A stretch of 64,000 bases of DNA from Enoplolaimus lenunculus (GCA_030248215.1 JASANG010003724.1:62001-126000); one strand, 5' to 3'. Counted from the first letter of the stretch, positions 10,801 through 22,516 are shown. Notes: generated by a model not told the origin, from the sequence alone. Made by a program: numbers and translations.

Positions 10801-13800
10801 AGTGTGAACTTCTTTGTAGTGCTACTTAAATGCAAATATTATTTCCTTCAGGTTTTATGTCAAACTCAAGATCACCGCCACCGCGTTTTGGTTGCGGCGG
10901 CGAAAAATATTCGTCTGTGGTTTACTAAAGTTCGAAAAATTAAAGCGATCTATCACATTTTAAACTTGTTCAATATTGACGTCACACAAAAGTGTCTGAT
11001 TGCCGAGTGTTGGTGCCCTGTGGCTGATTTGGACAAGATACAATTGGCTCTCAAACGTGGAACGGTACGTGTAGTTTATTTCGAATTTCGAAAATATTTG
11101 GTGATTTCCACTGCGAGTGTAGTGAACTTTGAGAACAGTACTGTTTTTATTTTAAATATGTTGTTAGGACAATTACATGTGCAACAGCCTTAGAAATAGT
11201 ATGAAAAAGGAAATTTCAGGAAGAAAGTGGAAGTGCTGTACCGTCAATCTTACATCGAATGGAGACCACGGAAGATCCGCCTACATATTTCAGAACAAAC
11301 AAATTCACAAAAGGATTTCAAGCAATTGTCGACGCGTATGGCGTGGCCGCTTATCGAGAAATAAATCCAGGTAAAGATTGTAACTCATAAACCTAACACA
11401 AAATACTAATATTTACCGGTTATGGTGGAACTACATGTGTTGAGCGAAGCTGGGACATACTTATGCTTAGTGAATTATGCAAATTAGCGTCCACAACTCG
11501 AAATTAACGTTCCTAGATAATAAGCCTTCAAAAAAAGATTATCAAAAAGATTCTCATCGGACGGACACCCAACTTCGACCCCGAGTACAAAACATAAAAT
11601 GCTCGGGAAACTCTGAACTTCGCTCAAAAATGGCAATTTCTTTACGTAAAATGTTTTCTGTGTGTATTTATATACAACCACGAAATTTATGCGGAAATGA
11701 TATCCAGTAACGGTAGTTTAAGCAATACCTACTATTATAACGAAACCTTCCTTTGACATCGTAAAAGTTATAATGTTTTAGCACCATACAGCATCGTGAC
11801 GTTTCCATTTTTGTTCGCGATTATGTTTGGCGATTGTGGTCACGGCTTGATCATGTTTCTGTTTGCTTTGTTCTTGGTTCTGAAAGAACGAATGCTTATG
11901 GCGAAGAAAATTCGAGATGAGGTTTGTTTATTGAGCAAAGCGAAACTCCGAGCGAAGCTCGGAGTTTCGCGAAGCGTTTTATGTTTTGTACTCTGGGGTC
12001 GAAAGGTGGATGTCCGTCTGTCCGTCCGAAAAAAATGTCAGGAACGGCTGAACCGATTTTGATAAACATTTTTTGTTTGAAAACCAATTATCCAGGGGTG
12101 TTAACCTCGCATTGGGGTTTTTAAATTTCCAGCCGTTAATTAGCTACAGGCTAATTTGCATAATTAGTTAAGCCTAAATTAGAACTTTGTACATATTTCA
12201 CTAATTATTACAGTTAGAAGCAACCTAATTTCAGCATCAAAGGATTTTTGGGAGCGAGGAATCTGCGTAGACTCTCTACAAACCTCCAAAACCGATAATT
12301 GAGTATTCAGCTAATAGATAATTTGCATATTAGCATAGTTTATAAGCCTAAATTAAGACTTTCTACATTATTTCACTAATTATAACAGTTAGGAGCAACC
12401 TAATTTCAGCATTAAAGGGTTTTTGCGTGCGAGGAATCTGAATAAATTGTTTACAAACCTCCAAAACCGATAATTAAATAGTTAGCTATTATCTAATTTG
12501 CATATTAGTTTAATTGATAAGACAAAATATGGACATTGTAAATTATTTCAATAATAAGTTGGGTCTACTGAAGGTTTTAGGGTGCGAGGAATCTGAATAA
12601 ACTGTTTAAAAACGTCTAAAACCGATAAATGAGTAGTTAGCTAATAGATAATTTGAATATTAGCATAGTTTATAAGCCTAAATTAGGACTTTTTACAATA
12701 TTTCACTAATAATTCAGGTTAAAAGCAATGTAATTTCAGCAATAGTGGGTTTTTGGGTGCGAGGAATCTGAATAAATTGTCAAAACAACAGTTATTAAAC
12801 TTGTCTTCTGCAGCATAAAATCCCCGCAAGACGTGAGAGCACCTCAGAATCTAGCGTTAAGCTGTTATAGCAAAGTGGTGATATAAAAGCCTCCCAACAC
12901 GTAACACAACAAAGGTACCAAAAATATTTATTTGTTTCAGCTTGTGTTTTATTCAAGTTTCAGAAATTGTAATTGTGATTTTCGTTTTATAATCTAAATT
13001 AAGGGCCTCATAAAATTGTGAATTAGATTATTAATTTTATTGTGTATATTATTAAGCAATATTTCGGAACATTAAGATATAACTTTGGCTAAGGTGTACC
13101 TGTACTTTTTTAGTTCTGGCGTAGGTCCATTTTGTTCTTGTTTCCGTGGTCCCTTGTATGATTGTATGTTTTCGTTCGGACAATAATTTTAGTTGAACGG
13201 CTTTCTGTTTCAGATTTTTCAAACGTTTTTTGGCGGTCGCTATATCATATTGCTTATGGGAATTTTCTCTATATATACTGGAGCCATATACAATGACATG
13301 TTTTCGCGTTCGATTAATCTGTTTGGTTCTGGGTGGAAGATTGAAAGATGGTTAGCAAATTAACAATTTAGTATTGTATTATGAATAAGATATGAGTTGC
13401 TATTTTTATGATTGCGGAACATTTGAAACCTGGAGAGGGGTGTAGAAAACATATCATGTCCCATATTGAAATAACTTTCAGAATAATTACTTCATTTTGG
13501 CCGCGTTTGCTATTATCGTAATAATGTGTTGCAGGAACTTGTCAATATTTGCAACCACGGAAAAACTACAGTTGGATCCCAAAATTTCTCAGCCAACACC
13601 TTATCCGTTCGGAATGGACCCGGTAAGCGCGAAAAAAGTCTAAACAGTGCGAACAATTAACGTTTTTAAAATTGCAAGATGGTGTAAAATACGCTGTAGA
13701 ACTAAAACTGCCAGTGTAATTGCCACAGTCAAAATCAAAAATAACATGAGTACGCTAGTTTTGTTTGCAGTAAGAACGATGTAGACTTCAAAACTTGTTG

Positions 13801-16800
13801 ATCAAGATACGAAGTGGCAGGGTGCAATCGGAATTCCGATTCCGATTATAATTCAGATTCAAAACGAGTTTCGATTCCGATTGCATAATCAATCGGAATC
13901 GGAATTTCCACATTTTAATTTTAGGCCAAGTTTTTGTAATATGTTGTATATACATTCTGCATCAGTTATGTATTAAAGTGTTTTCGATAAGTTAACTTAT
14001 TAATAATTGATTGCATTTTAGCTTTACAGAGCCAAAAAATGATTACCACTTTGTTCATGCGACGTTTTTGAGTATTGTTGCCAGCCAACAGACACCATAA
14101 ATTTATATTATACTTGTTGTTAGTACAAATTATCCGTATAGTCACAAACTTTATAGTTCTGATTCCGGTATAAATTTGCTGTTCCAATTCTTTATAATCC
14201 AGTTCCGCACTGCACCCTGCGAAGTGGTTAGCTGTACAAAATAAAAATTATCTGATTCAATACCTAAAATTTGTTGAAATTACCTTCTCGCGTTGTGTTT
14301 TGATTTGTGTTAATTTCCCACACGTAATAAAATCTTGAGTTTTGATATTTTAGATTTGGCAACTTGCTGAAAATAAACTAATATTTCAAAACTCGTTCAA
14401 GATGAAGATGTCGATTATTTTTGGAGTGTTCCAAATGTTATTTGGTGTCATTCTTAGTTATATGAATCATAAGTATGTCTTTTTAGTACTGTTAAAAACA
14501 ATACTACAACTTGAGTTCATTTTTATTTATTTCATGCACATTTATTTTCATTTGATTGATTTGTAGTTTGTAAAACAGTTGAACAAAGGTACCTATTATT
14601 ACTTTAGTCTATGTTTCTCAACAGTTAAAAAATTTCACTACATGTTTTTGTTAAAGAATGAACGAAATGAGATATTGTAAAGAATGAACGAAATGAGATA
14701 TTGATTTGAGAAGTTAATGTGTACCGGTTTTATATTCGTGGCGAGCTGAGCGCATTTTAGGCATTTCCAACAACCGTTGAACATCTACTGTGAATTCATT
14801 CCGCAAATGGTGTTTCTTTGTTCTATATTCTTCTACTTGTGTTTACAAATTTTCATCAAATGGACCCATTTTGGTGTGACCCCGTATGGCAATTACCCCG
14901 GATCACACTGCGCGCCGCAATTGCTAATTGGGCTTATAAATATGTTCATGTTCAAAAGCCGAAAACGACTTACTGCAGATTCTGGCAAAGATCAAGATTG
15001 CGCGTTGCATACGTGGTACGCAGGACAAGTAAGAACACTATGGTATTGTGTGGTATTTGGTTTGTTTGTTTATTGTAAACTTAAGTTATTAAGACAAGTG
15101 TATGCTCAAAAAATAGAAATGTCACCGGAAGCTTATTTTCTGCGAAGAAAAGTACTTATATATTATTTTATAGGCCGAATATTAATGCAGTGATAATGTT
15201 TTAGTGTTAGAAAGCTAAAAATAAATAGTACATAACGAAGTTACTGTTTGATAATTTGTCAAAGCGAATTGTAGGACAATTTTGAACAATTCCTAGTCGT
15301 AATGGCGATATTTTGTGTACCGGTTATGCTGTTCGCGAAGCCGTATATATTACATAAGCGTTATATACGCAATCAACACATGCCGTTGGTAAATTGCTGT
15401 GTGACCATTATGAAAACTTTGATGTTGTATCACGGCATGCAACCTTTAGTTGCACTGATGTGCACTACATTACAGTTGTTTTGTTATTGCTTGCTCTAGT
15501 AATCTGTCTGGCCTCGGACTATTAATGTTGCGAAAACCTCACTCACATGTATCTTGCATGCAGTTTGTTGGATAAAAATATGGAGGAAGGTCATCTAAAA
15601 TAGATGCTACGTTTGGTTGACCTATTGCATGGTTACAATGAATTTTGAGAGAAACGTATTGAGCCTTACAAAGCTCTGCATAACGACGTCTTGATTCTGA
15701 GCGTCAGGTTTAGCTAAACCTATAATGAATTCAGTTCTTGACTTTGTATGAAATTGCAGAAGTATTCTTAAGTTGACTTGTAAGCAGTAATATATACATC
15801 GATTTTCAACCTTGAAGCATGGAATAGCGAAAGTTATGTTTTTATTTTCTTAACAACCGTGCATGTCGGTCGTTTGAGTTTCCATTGTTTGCAAAAGATT
15901 TCTGGCTTAACGATACTCAAAGTACATATTTAATGGCTAATTCTGTTCATAATTTTGTCGAAGCTGAAGATAATGAAATATAAGCAAAACGTTGTCTTGA
16001 AAATACATTTTAGTTTATACGGACTTGAGGACTGAGATCTTTAAGGATCCATTCTTCTTGCATATTTACGCAATATAGTGTCTTTCCTGTGATGATAAGC
16101 CAGAAGTCTTGTGTACTTAGATGTTCACTTTATCGTTAGTTTGTATTCATTTCCTTAATGTTACTTTGGTTTATTTTTATTTTTTATTTTTATCGTTCGT
16201 TCAGGGCCAATTTGAAAAACTGCTTGTCGTGTTGGCTGTCTGTTGTGTGCCGTGGATGCTTCTAGTCAAACCCTTTCTGTTGTGGAAAAGAAACAAAAGC
16301 ACTTCTCAATACGTGTTTAACGTGAATGAACCGGTTTGAACTTTTATATAGTTTTACTATTTGTTTATCTTAAAGTGCAATTAGTGTAATGCTATAATTA
16401 CTTACTTTGCAATACTTCTGTTCAAACGCAGTTTTTTTGCGTTTTTCGCCAAATTACATAGTTCGTAATCAGTGTGCCGGTAGGTTAATTTAAATTTCAG
16501 CATTGTTGACCAGATGCAAGTAATAATATCAACTGTTTTATGATAAGTTGTGAGTTGCTATTATTAAACATAGCATTATTTTTTTATGTTTCCACCAGGG
16601 TGCAACCGGAATTACAATTTACCGGAACCGGAATTTGAAAATTTTACTGGAACCGGAAGGTGAAGAATGCATTTCACCAAAAATTTCATTCTAATCGTAT
16701 TTTTTGCTCTATTATTTGTGAAACAACCTTAGTCGAACATAGGTATTTATTTTATTTGTTGTATTTTAGATTTTCGTCGTCGACTGAAGTGAAATCCACC

Positions 16801-18147
16801 ATCATTGGCTTATATTCGGAGTACAAGTGGCTTTCAAAAGAGATTCTTAAAAATTAGCAAAGTTAAGAAAACGGCCAAATTATAACACCGGAATTTTTAA
16901 ATCCGGTAAAAATTTACCGGAACCGGAAGGTGAAAAAATACCGGAACCGGAATTCCGGTTGCACCCTGGTTTCCACCAACCGACACCACGTAAACGCTAA
17001 CATCTTGTCAAAACGGATATTTTTGCAAAATGTAATTTAATTTATCGGATTGGATAGTTTCGTAATTTGGGGAAGAAAACCTACCTGTGACTGTTTTCAG
17101 TATGTACCAGTCGTAGTAGAACTTCATGTATTGAGCGAAGCTCGGACATACTTACTTTTTCACTAGTCTGGTTGAACATTCTGAACTTATAAAGCTGAAA
17201 CGAATAGCTTAACCCACTTACCTTCCAGTTAATCTAATGTAATGAGCAACTTAGTTGTTAGCTAACTGTTCATTGATTAGCTAACTATTTAATTATCCGT
17301 CTTGAAGATTTATATACAATTTATTTCGATTTCTCGCACTCATAAATCCGTCAGTAACCCTAATAATCAATGAAATAATATTTAAAAAGTGCTAATTTAG
17401 GCTTGTCAGTTAAGCTAATATGCAAATAAGTTATTAGCTAACTACTCAATATTTCGGTTTTGGAGGTTTTTAAACAATTTATTTGGATTTCTGGTTCCCC
17501 AAAACCTTTTAGAACTGAAATTAGACTGCTTGTAACCCTAATAATTAGTGAAATATATACATTAAAAAGTCCTAATTTAGGCTTGTCAATTAAGCTTACG
17601 CAAATTAGCTACTAGCTAACTATTTAACCATCGGTCTTAAAGGCTTATAAACAATTTATTACCGTTGCTAGCGCCCAAAAACCCTTCAGTAACCCTAATA
17701 ATCGGTCAAATAATTTGAAAAGTGTTAATTTAGGCGTATTAGTTAAGCTAATATGCAAATTAGCTATTAGCTAACTATTTAGTTATCGGTTTTGGAGGTT
17801 AATAAATTTATTAAGGTTTCCCGCACCCAAAACCCCTTTAGTACTCAAATTAGGTTGCCTGTAACCCTACACCCACCTTTCGATTCCCGAGTACAAAACA
17901 TAAAACGCTTCGATAAACTACGAGCTTCGCTGGGAATTTAGCTTCGTTCATTAAAATTTTGCGTTTCTGGATTTGATGTTCTTCAGTTATATTGTGCCGA
18001 ATTTTCCACCAAACATTCAGCACTTATGAATCTTATTTTACTATTCTGGTACCGTTAAATCGAGTACTTATCAGAGTTCAAGAGAATATCCGGGTTTGGC
18101 AAACTGCCGGAGATTTTTGCTGAAAAGTATAACATAATTTCATATTG

Positions 18148-18184
<37 letters not shown>

Positions 18185-20714
18185 TAAGACCAAAATCACA
18201 ATGTTTTGCTGTGAATTTTGTTTGAAATTTAAAATAAGCACTTCAAGAAGCCCGAACAATGCTAAGACTGTAATAGAAGCAAAATTGGAACATATTATAA
18301 CAAGTATATAGTACGTACTAAATTAGTGTAGCACTTAAACATCTGCCTACGGCAACTGCCCGCACAGGATATTGAACTATCCGGCTCCGGTATTTTTTGG
18401 TATCCGCTTGAACCCTGCTATTTAGTAAACTCTTCAAAATGGCTGTAATACAGCCATAGGATTCACTAGGAACTAACAACAGTAGTGTTCCTTGCAGAGC
18501 GATTTTGGTAATTTTTTTATATGTTTAGTCTGTTCACGCGGACATGAATAATGATGATGCTGAAGTGCAAAACAGTTCGAAACAAAATATTGTTCCTCAA
18601 CAGAGTGGATCTCATGCGCAGGAAGTAAGTGACGTAGGTGCACAACTTTGTAAAATTGCCACCGGTAGTATTGCAGAGGTTCAATCCACATGTTGGGATA
18701 GTTTAGTTTCTTTCTAAACGCAAAATGAGATTGCAAGCTTAAAAATATTGAATTTCGTAAGGTTTCCTTACCACATTTGGAGCGTTTTGATTAACAATGC
18801 CATAGTAGCTTTCTCCTTTACCGCGAATGATTTTGGATCATTTTTTGTTGTTTTCTGGATTGCTCTTGGAGCATAAATATTTCGGTAATCTTGTGTAATC
18901 TCGGTCGATAGAAGTTGATCGACGCGAGCGCGGTGAGTTTAGATTTACGACAACTAGGTCTAATGGCTTTCAGTTGGTGTTCCTCTCCCTTTTGGAGCTT
19001 TATAAATTTTCCAAACCTTTGCCAAAATACAATGCTGGAATCAAATCATATTGTCGGAATCAAATCATATTGTCGGAAGAAAACGTCGCTATTTTGCTAA
19101 TTTTTGGAAGAGATTGTTCACTCCAAACGAATCATTACTAAAGGATTGTTGTAGTAAAACTTATTGCATACAAAACTGGAAACACAGAATATTATCTTAG
19201 TTTCATGCTTTGTCACTCATTACTATTAGTATTAGTTATTATCGATTGAATCCTTTCGTATTGGTTTTTGTGTTTTTCTTTGTAGCCGTTTCAATTGGGC
19301 GATGTGTTGATTTATCAGGCAATTCATACAATCGAATTTTGTTTGGGGTGTATTTCGCATACTGCATCGTATTTGCGTTTATGGGCTCTGTCGCTGGCGC
19401 ATGCAGGTTTGTATATATTTACAGTAGCACAACAATTTTGAAAAAAAGTATGCTGACTCTGACTGTTCGCACTGTGCTACGATTGGTTACGGGTTCTTGT
19501 TCACATACCATATCTTACTCATTATCAGAGCATATGTTAAGCTTGTAGCTGCATAGTTGAATGTTACTATGTTGGGACATACAAACGATTCACTGAAAAA
19601 TAATCTCGAACTATTGATTAGTGTAATTTGGTTGTTTGTGGACAAAAGCCGTCCAGCTTACATACATATAGCAAAACATTCAACATTCCAGTTTTCAATT
19701 AACGCGGAAATAATCTAAACTATTATCTCAGGATAATAAATGGTGTTGCAGAGCTGTCAGAAGTTCTGTGGACAATGGTGCTACATAATGGTCTAACCAT
19801 GCTAACTGGATATTGGGGAGCTGTAGCGCTTTACGTAGTATTCGCCGCGTTCGCATGTCTAACGGTTGCTATATTGGTCGTTATGGAAGGTTTATCAGCG
19901 TTTTTGCATGCGTTGCGTTTACACTGGTAAGTCCAAAGCAACGTCGATTGGTTAAATAGGTTATTTCGTTGTACATAGGCTAGTGATATTATTAATGATT
20001 GTTTTGTTATACCATTAAATTTTGCACTGTAAGTTATGATCAATCTTTAGTTTGCTCTCTGTTTTGCGTGGAAAAATGTTGGGAGTTTTCAAACTAAAAT
20101 CAACATGATTCGTTGTAGCAAGAGTGGATGATGGATACTTTAACAAGAGTATGCAACTGGGTACATTTTGTGTAGAGAAGAATGTACCCGGCACGCGTTG
20201 CGTTTTTGGCCAACCCCACTTTATTTTGATGGGGGTACAACCTGTGCGAACCATGATATTTTGTGTATCCGCCAACAAAAATGATCCGCTTTTATAGTTT
20301 AATTTAGGGTTTTGCATGTGACAACGACCCCCTCTAAACAAGGGGGGTTGGCCAAAAACGCATCGCCGGTAGTACATTGTGTACCATGCGGAACCCCAAG
20401 AGTTGCATACTTTTGTATCATGCACTCTTGGTTGTAGTAAGTAGTCTACGGCTTTTAATTGATGTTTTTGTGATTTATGCCATGTCAAATTATTAAAGAT
20501 ATGACAAAGTTTTACGTTTTATACCGGTTTTGTAGTTTGTTTTAACTCAAGAACTACCGTTCTGTAGCTAAAATATGGGTTGTAATTTTGTTTCTTCGGT
20601 TTTTGCAGGGTTGAATTCAACAGTAAATTTTACAAAGGAACGGGATATCCGTTCACTCCATTTAGTTTCGAAACGATTTTGGAAGAAGCGATGGAAAGCG
20701 ATGAAAAGGCATAA
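4816..20714 (+). CDS. ATP6V0A: V-type proton ATPase 116-kDa subunit a
   Basis: Membrane-embedded stator subunit of the V-ATPase Vo sector; it provides the half-channels through which protons reach the rotating c-ring. Exons: 4816-4932, 6375-6453, 6666-6763, 8202-8330, 8612-8754 or 9190-9266, 9604-9730, 10193-10275, 10595-10688, 10852-11064, 11220-11370, 11782-11921, 13214-13350, 13535-13622, 14354-14472, 14761-15028, 15275-15388 or 16205-16321, 18529-18624, 19286-19406, 19752-19926, 20609-20714. All junctions are GT-AG with matching phases. With exons 9190 and 15275 the product is 843 residues, the usual family length. The N-terminal cytosolic half shows [20 protein letters not shown] and LGFVAGVI. 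The membrane half shows [16 protein letters not shown]. The two arginines essential for proton transfer are present in [12 protein letters not shown] (Arg741) and HALRLHWVEF (Arg806). The start is the only ATG giving the conserved MGxLxRSEEM opening. The gene looks functional. Paralogue a1-a4 identity is not decidable here. Confidence 0.95.
5775..6164 (-). mobile_element. Decayed Merlin/ISXO2-type transposase fragment
   Basis: A 129-codon minus-strand reading frame in the first V-ATPase intron resembles the DDE domain of ISXO2-like (Merlin) transposases. It has [18 protein letters not shown] where the family has IDE-F-RRKY-RGR-V, then [18 protein letters not shown] and SPGTTI, matching the family's DRSAETLLPII...PGTTI block. 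The second catalytic Asp expected just after PGTTI is replaced (ILYQ), and the rest of the protein and the termini are absent. It is a short inactive remnant of a plain DNA transposon. Identification rests on motif order, not on a search. Confidence 0.6.
6983..8050. repeat. GC-rich 21-bp minisatellite in V-ATPase intron 3
   Basis: About 28 head-to-tail units of ACGCCGCCGTCCGCCACCCGT run from about 6983 to 7590. A 26-bp variant with ACGGGACGCCTCCGTCC follows to about 7740, then a C-homopolymer, then more 21-bp units to about 8010. The array is strongly C-rich on the plus strand, CpG-rich and nearly free of stops in several frames on both strands, because the unit is 7 codons long. Those open frames (up to 401 codons) are by-products of the repeat. 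It makes up most of the 1.4-kb intron between 6763 and 8202. Confidence 0.95.
8612..8754 (+). CDS. ATP6V0A: V-ATPase a alternative exon 5a
   Basis: A 143-nt exon following the invariant FFDE exon (ends 8330). It is read from phase 0 and ends in phase 2 with GG before GTGAGA. Joined directly to 9604 it restores GFVAGVI. It encodes a hydrophilic acidic linker ([16 protein letters not shown]) in the cytosolic N-terminal domain, 22 residues longer than exon 5b gives. A second acceptor at 8650 (GAG before ATT) is also in phase and would shorten it by 13 codons. Including both 5a and 5b shifts the frame and meets a stop within 12 codons. Confidence 0.75.
9190..9266 (+). CDS. ATP6V0A: V-ATPase a alternative exon 5b
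   Basis: A 77-nt exon, phase 0 to phase 2, encoding GQVPREDEV, then ALGTQVKLG. Its entry phase, exit phase and terminal GG match exon 5a. Spliced between 8330 and 9604 it gives VKLGFVAGVI, close to the vertebrate LRLGFVAGVI, and a linker of the usual length (about 25 residues). I take this as the canonical exon. It lies in the same intron interval as 5a, 435 bp further on. Confidence 0.8.
11423..11640 (+). mobile_element. Short Helentron-like element
   Basis: The left end GTTGAGCGAAGCTGGGACATACTTA and the right part CCCGAGTACAAAACATAAAATGCTC, with TCGGACGGACACCC before it, match the two ends of the longer elements at 17106-17961 and 59348-60288. The tandem-repeat body is reduced to one fragment (AATTATGCAAATTAGCG). 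It lies in a V-ATPase intron. Confidence 0.6.
11930..12790 (-). mobile_element. Helentron-like element with 155-bp-type repeats
   Basis: Begins 8 bp after the splice donor at 11922 with ATTGAGCGAAGCGAAACTCC, a hairpin-forming terminus (CTCCGAGCGAAGCTCGGAG). Next come the GTCCGTCTGTCCGTCCG tract and GAACGGCTGAACCGATTTTG, then several diverged tandem units recognisable by TTTGCATAATTAG and CCTCCAAAACCGATAATT. Orientation is reversed relative to the copies at 17106 and 59348. The opposite terminus is not recognisable; the last part merges with a degenerate copy of the tRNA-like element at about 12810-12900. Confidence 0.6.
13818..14219. mobile_element. hAT-like MITE with 8-bp TSD
   Basis: The left end is CAGGGTGCAATCGGAATTCC and the right end GTTCCGCACTGCACCCTG. 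It is flanked by the perfect duplication CGAAGTGG at 13810-13817 and 14220-14227. The subterminal repeats are ATTCCGATTCCGATT rather than CCGGAG, so this is a further subfamily. It lies in a V-ATPase intron. Confidence 0.85.
15275..15388 (+). CDS. ATP6V0A: V-ATPase a alternative exon 16a
   Basis: A 114-nt exon, phase 0 at both ends, encoding one transmembrane segment and its cytosolic flank: [18 protein letters not shown], then [11 protein letters not shown]. It corresponds to the vertebrate FLVVVALLCVPWMLLFKP segment. It joins YAGQ (ends 15028) to SVHADMN (starts 18529). A homologous exon of nearly equal length and identical phase lies at 16205-16321. Confidence 0.8.
16205..16321 (+). CDS. 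ATP6V0A: V-ATPase a alternative exon 16b
   Basis: A 117-nt exon, phase 0 at both ends, encoding [18 protein letters not shown] then [10 protein letters not shown]. It is a diverged duplicate of exon 16a, and keeps the CVPW tryptophan of vertebrates. The donor GTGAAT at 16322 is in phase. A weaker in-phase donor at 16334 would add four codons. With no splice the frame stops 18 nt after 16321. Using 16a and 16b together keeps frame but would insert an extra membrane span and invert downstream topology, so alternative use is expected. Confidence 0.75.
16597..16968. mobile_element. hAT-like MITE, CCGGAA subfamily, with 8-bp TSD
   Basis: A complete copy from CAGGGTGCAACCGGAATT to AATTCCGGTTGCACCCTG. 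It is flanked by the perfect duplication GTTTCCAC (16589-16596 and 16969-16976). CCGGAACCGGAA repeats lie inside both ends. It sits between alternative exon 16b and exon 17 of the V-ATPase gene. Confidence 0.85.
17106..17961 (+). mobile_element. Helentron-like element with tandem repeats
   Basis: The left end reads CAGTCGTAGTAGAACTTCATG, then ATTGAGCGAAGCTCGGACATAC. The body consists of about four diverged units of 150-175 bp, each with ATGCAAATTAG, CTATTAGCTAACTATT, TCGGTTTTGGAGG and a CGCACCCAAAA block. The right end has CCGAGTACAAAACATAAAACGC and ACGAGCTTCGCTGGG. It lies in the V-ATPase intron before exon 17. Confidence 0.65.
18149..18184. repeat. (ATT)n microsatellite
   Basis: An uninterrupted run of about twelve ATT triplets in a V-ATPase intron. 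Confidence 0.95.
20119..20430. mobile_element. CAAGAGTG MITE with 7-bp TSD, copy 1
   Basis: The left end CAAGAGTGGATGATGGATAC and right end GTATCATGCACTCTTG are inverted repeats. A second inner pair follows (AGTATGCAACTGGGTAC and AGAGTTGCATAC). It is flanked by the direct 7-bp repeat GTTGTAG (20112-20118 and 20431-20437). The interior has opposed ACCCC and GGGGG blocks. It lies in the last V-ATPase intron. Confidence 0.8.
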
Positions 20715-20818
20715 TAAATATAACGGAATCTGAAATACAAGGTTTACGCTTTTGTAGTTGCATAATAATACATATATTATTTAAGTGCCCCTAATTGGGT
20801 CATGCAAAGTGGTATTTC

Positions 20819-20824
20819 ATTAAA
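20819..20824 (+). terminator. Candidate polyadenylation signal, V-ATPase a
   Basis: ATTAAA lies 105 bp after the V-ATPase stop codon. An AATAAA also overlaps the stop itself (20713-20718). Which one is used cannot be decided from sequence. Confidence 0.4.
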
Positions 20825-21079
20825 GCAGTTGGGGCGAAACCTGTAATGTGTTGAAACCATTCAGTCGATATTTCGTTATTTTTGTTTTAAGCTAATAGCG
20901 TTTCAGCACATCTTGAGAAAAACACTTGGACAGTAGTTTTAATTTCGACAAATTGTCTCTGTTCGTTTAGGTTTTGCTGCGCGCGACTGAATCACATTCG
21001 CCACCTTGACTTTAAAATTTGTCGTAGATCACTACCTTGTCATTTATGATTATTCATATTTCGCTTTATTCATTATATT

Positions 21080-21219
21080 GGCCAATGTTAATACTTTAAG
21101 GGGAGTAACAGTAGATTAAGCGTATTCCTAAGCCTGAGCAAAAAATGTAATCTAGAACCTAAACCTACTCTTTTGTAGACTCACCAGAAACCTGGACGCC
21201 CCTTAAAGTAATATGGGCC
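21080..21219. mobile_element. GGCC-ended MITE with 8-bp TSD, short copy
   Basis: A 140-bp element from GGCCAATGTTAATACTTTAAG to CTTAAAGTAATATGGGCC. It is flanked by the perfect duplication ATTATATT (21072-21079 and 21220-21227). Only one CCTAAG hexamer with a relic of a second remains in the core, so it is a short-core version of the family. Confidence 0.85.
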
Positions 21220-22109
21220 ATTATATTAGTGTTCATATGGTTTTAACAAAGATATTTGATTCCACAAAGCAGTTTTAGCTGTGCATCATTTTGTTTGACT
21301 TATTTGAGGCTGCGAGCAAACCATGAAATGTTAGTTTACATGTTCGGTGCAATGGTAACGGTTAGAGGATTACGGTTTCTTGGACAGCGTTTGGCAAGCG
21401 TTACGAAAACTTAATTTCTCGTCAGAATAGTTTCGATGATATATTTACGTATCCAGGTATGTTTTGTGTGTTCGCGATGAACTACGCCGTGGGTATTACC
21501 TTGGGTTTGAGGCATGGCTCATACATCTAACTTCGCTATTTTATAGTACTTATCTGTTGGGCAACCGCGGGTACGTATAAGTTGGTTTATATATGTTATA
21601 CGTAGACAAGATAATGTAAATATATCTTAGATGCCCAGGTATAGAACGGATCTAGGCGGTAGGCTTTCGTTCTCGCTTTGGCCTTCATCTATCCGTTCAG
21701 ATTTAGTTCGTGAGTGGCCTGTTTATGTAGCACATCTAAGTGAAATTTTTATTCACATTATAGCTATGCTGAAATCCCACGTATATAGATGGGCGATGTA
21801 ATAGTAGTACAAGCATTTTTTGTGAATCTCGTTATCTGTTTTCTTACGTGCTTGTGAAGTTTAGATTTGTAAGTGGTGTTTTAAAGTTTGTTGTCAGCAT
21901 AATTTATTTAATCCAAATAAATATAGATAGTATGATTTTGCGTGAGCGATAGAAAACCTTCACCACAAAGAATTCGCATGTTTTAGCCGTAATTTATGTT
22001 TCTTTGATGTTCGCATGAAGCGTGGAGCAGCTCTTATACTTTAGCCGTAATTTAAAAACCTTTTAAGCCTTTTCAAATTTGTTCCAAACTCAGCGGTGAT
22101 GGTGAGCAG

Positions 22110-22428
22110 CAGGTTACAACCGGAGGTCTGCCTCCGCCTCCGGTAGAATTTTTGCCGGAGGATCTGGCATTTTCTGTATTAAAATTTAGCATAGTTTTCC
22201 TAAATTTGTCTTTAGCGCGTTTCGATTGACTTTTTGTCACAATTTTTATGAAAGAATTGCCGCAATTTGGCAGAAAATAAGCGTGAAACCAAACAACTTA
22301 ACAAGATTTTGCAGATATTGGCTAAAATTAACTAATTAACCATCATTTTTGCTACGTAATTTCGTCTCACCTCCGGCAAGTTTCGTTGGCCTCCGGCTCC
22401 GGTATTTTTCATCTCCGGTTGCACCCTG
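22110..22428. mobile_element. hAT-like MITE, CCGGAG subfamily
   Basis: The left end CAGGTTACAACCGGAGG and right end TCTCCGGTTGCACCCTG are inverted. The flanks GTGAGCAG and GTGAACAG match at 7 of 8 positions. The interior resembles the copies at 2878 and 56557. Confidence 0.75.
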
Positions 22429-22516
22429 GTGAACAGTGAACCTGGTTGTATAAACAAACTCAAGATTTCCAAGCCAAAATGTCGGAAAATTCGGCAATAT
22501 TCCACTATAGCTGAAG

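Noticed and set aside
20015-20488. 157-codon minus-strand frame
   Set aside because: It runs across a CAAGAGTG MITE and its flanks in the last V-ATPase intron. It has no protein-like motif.
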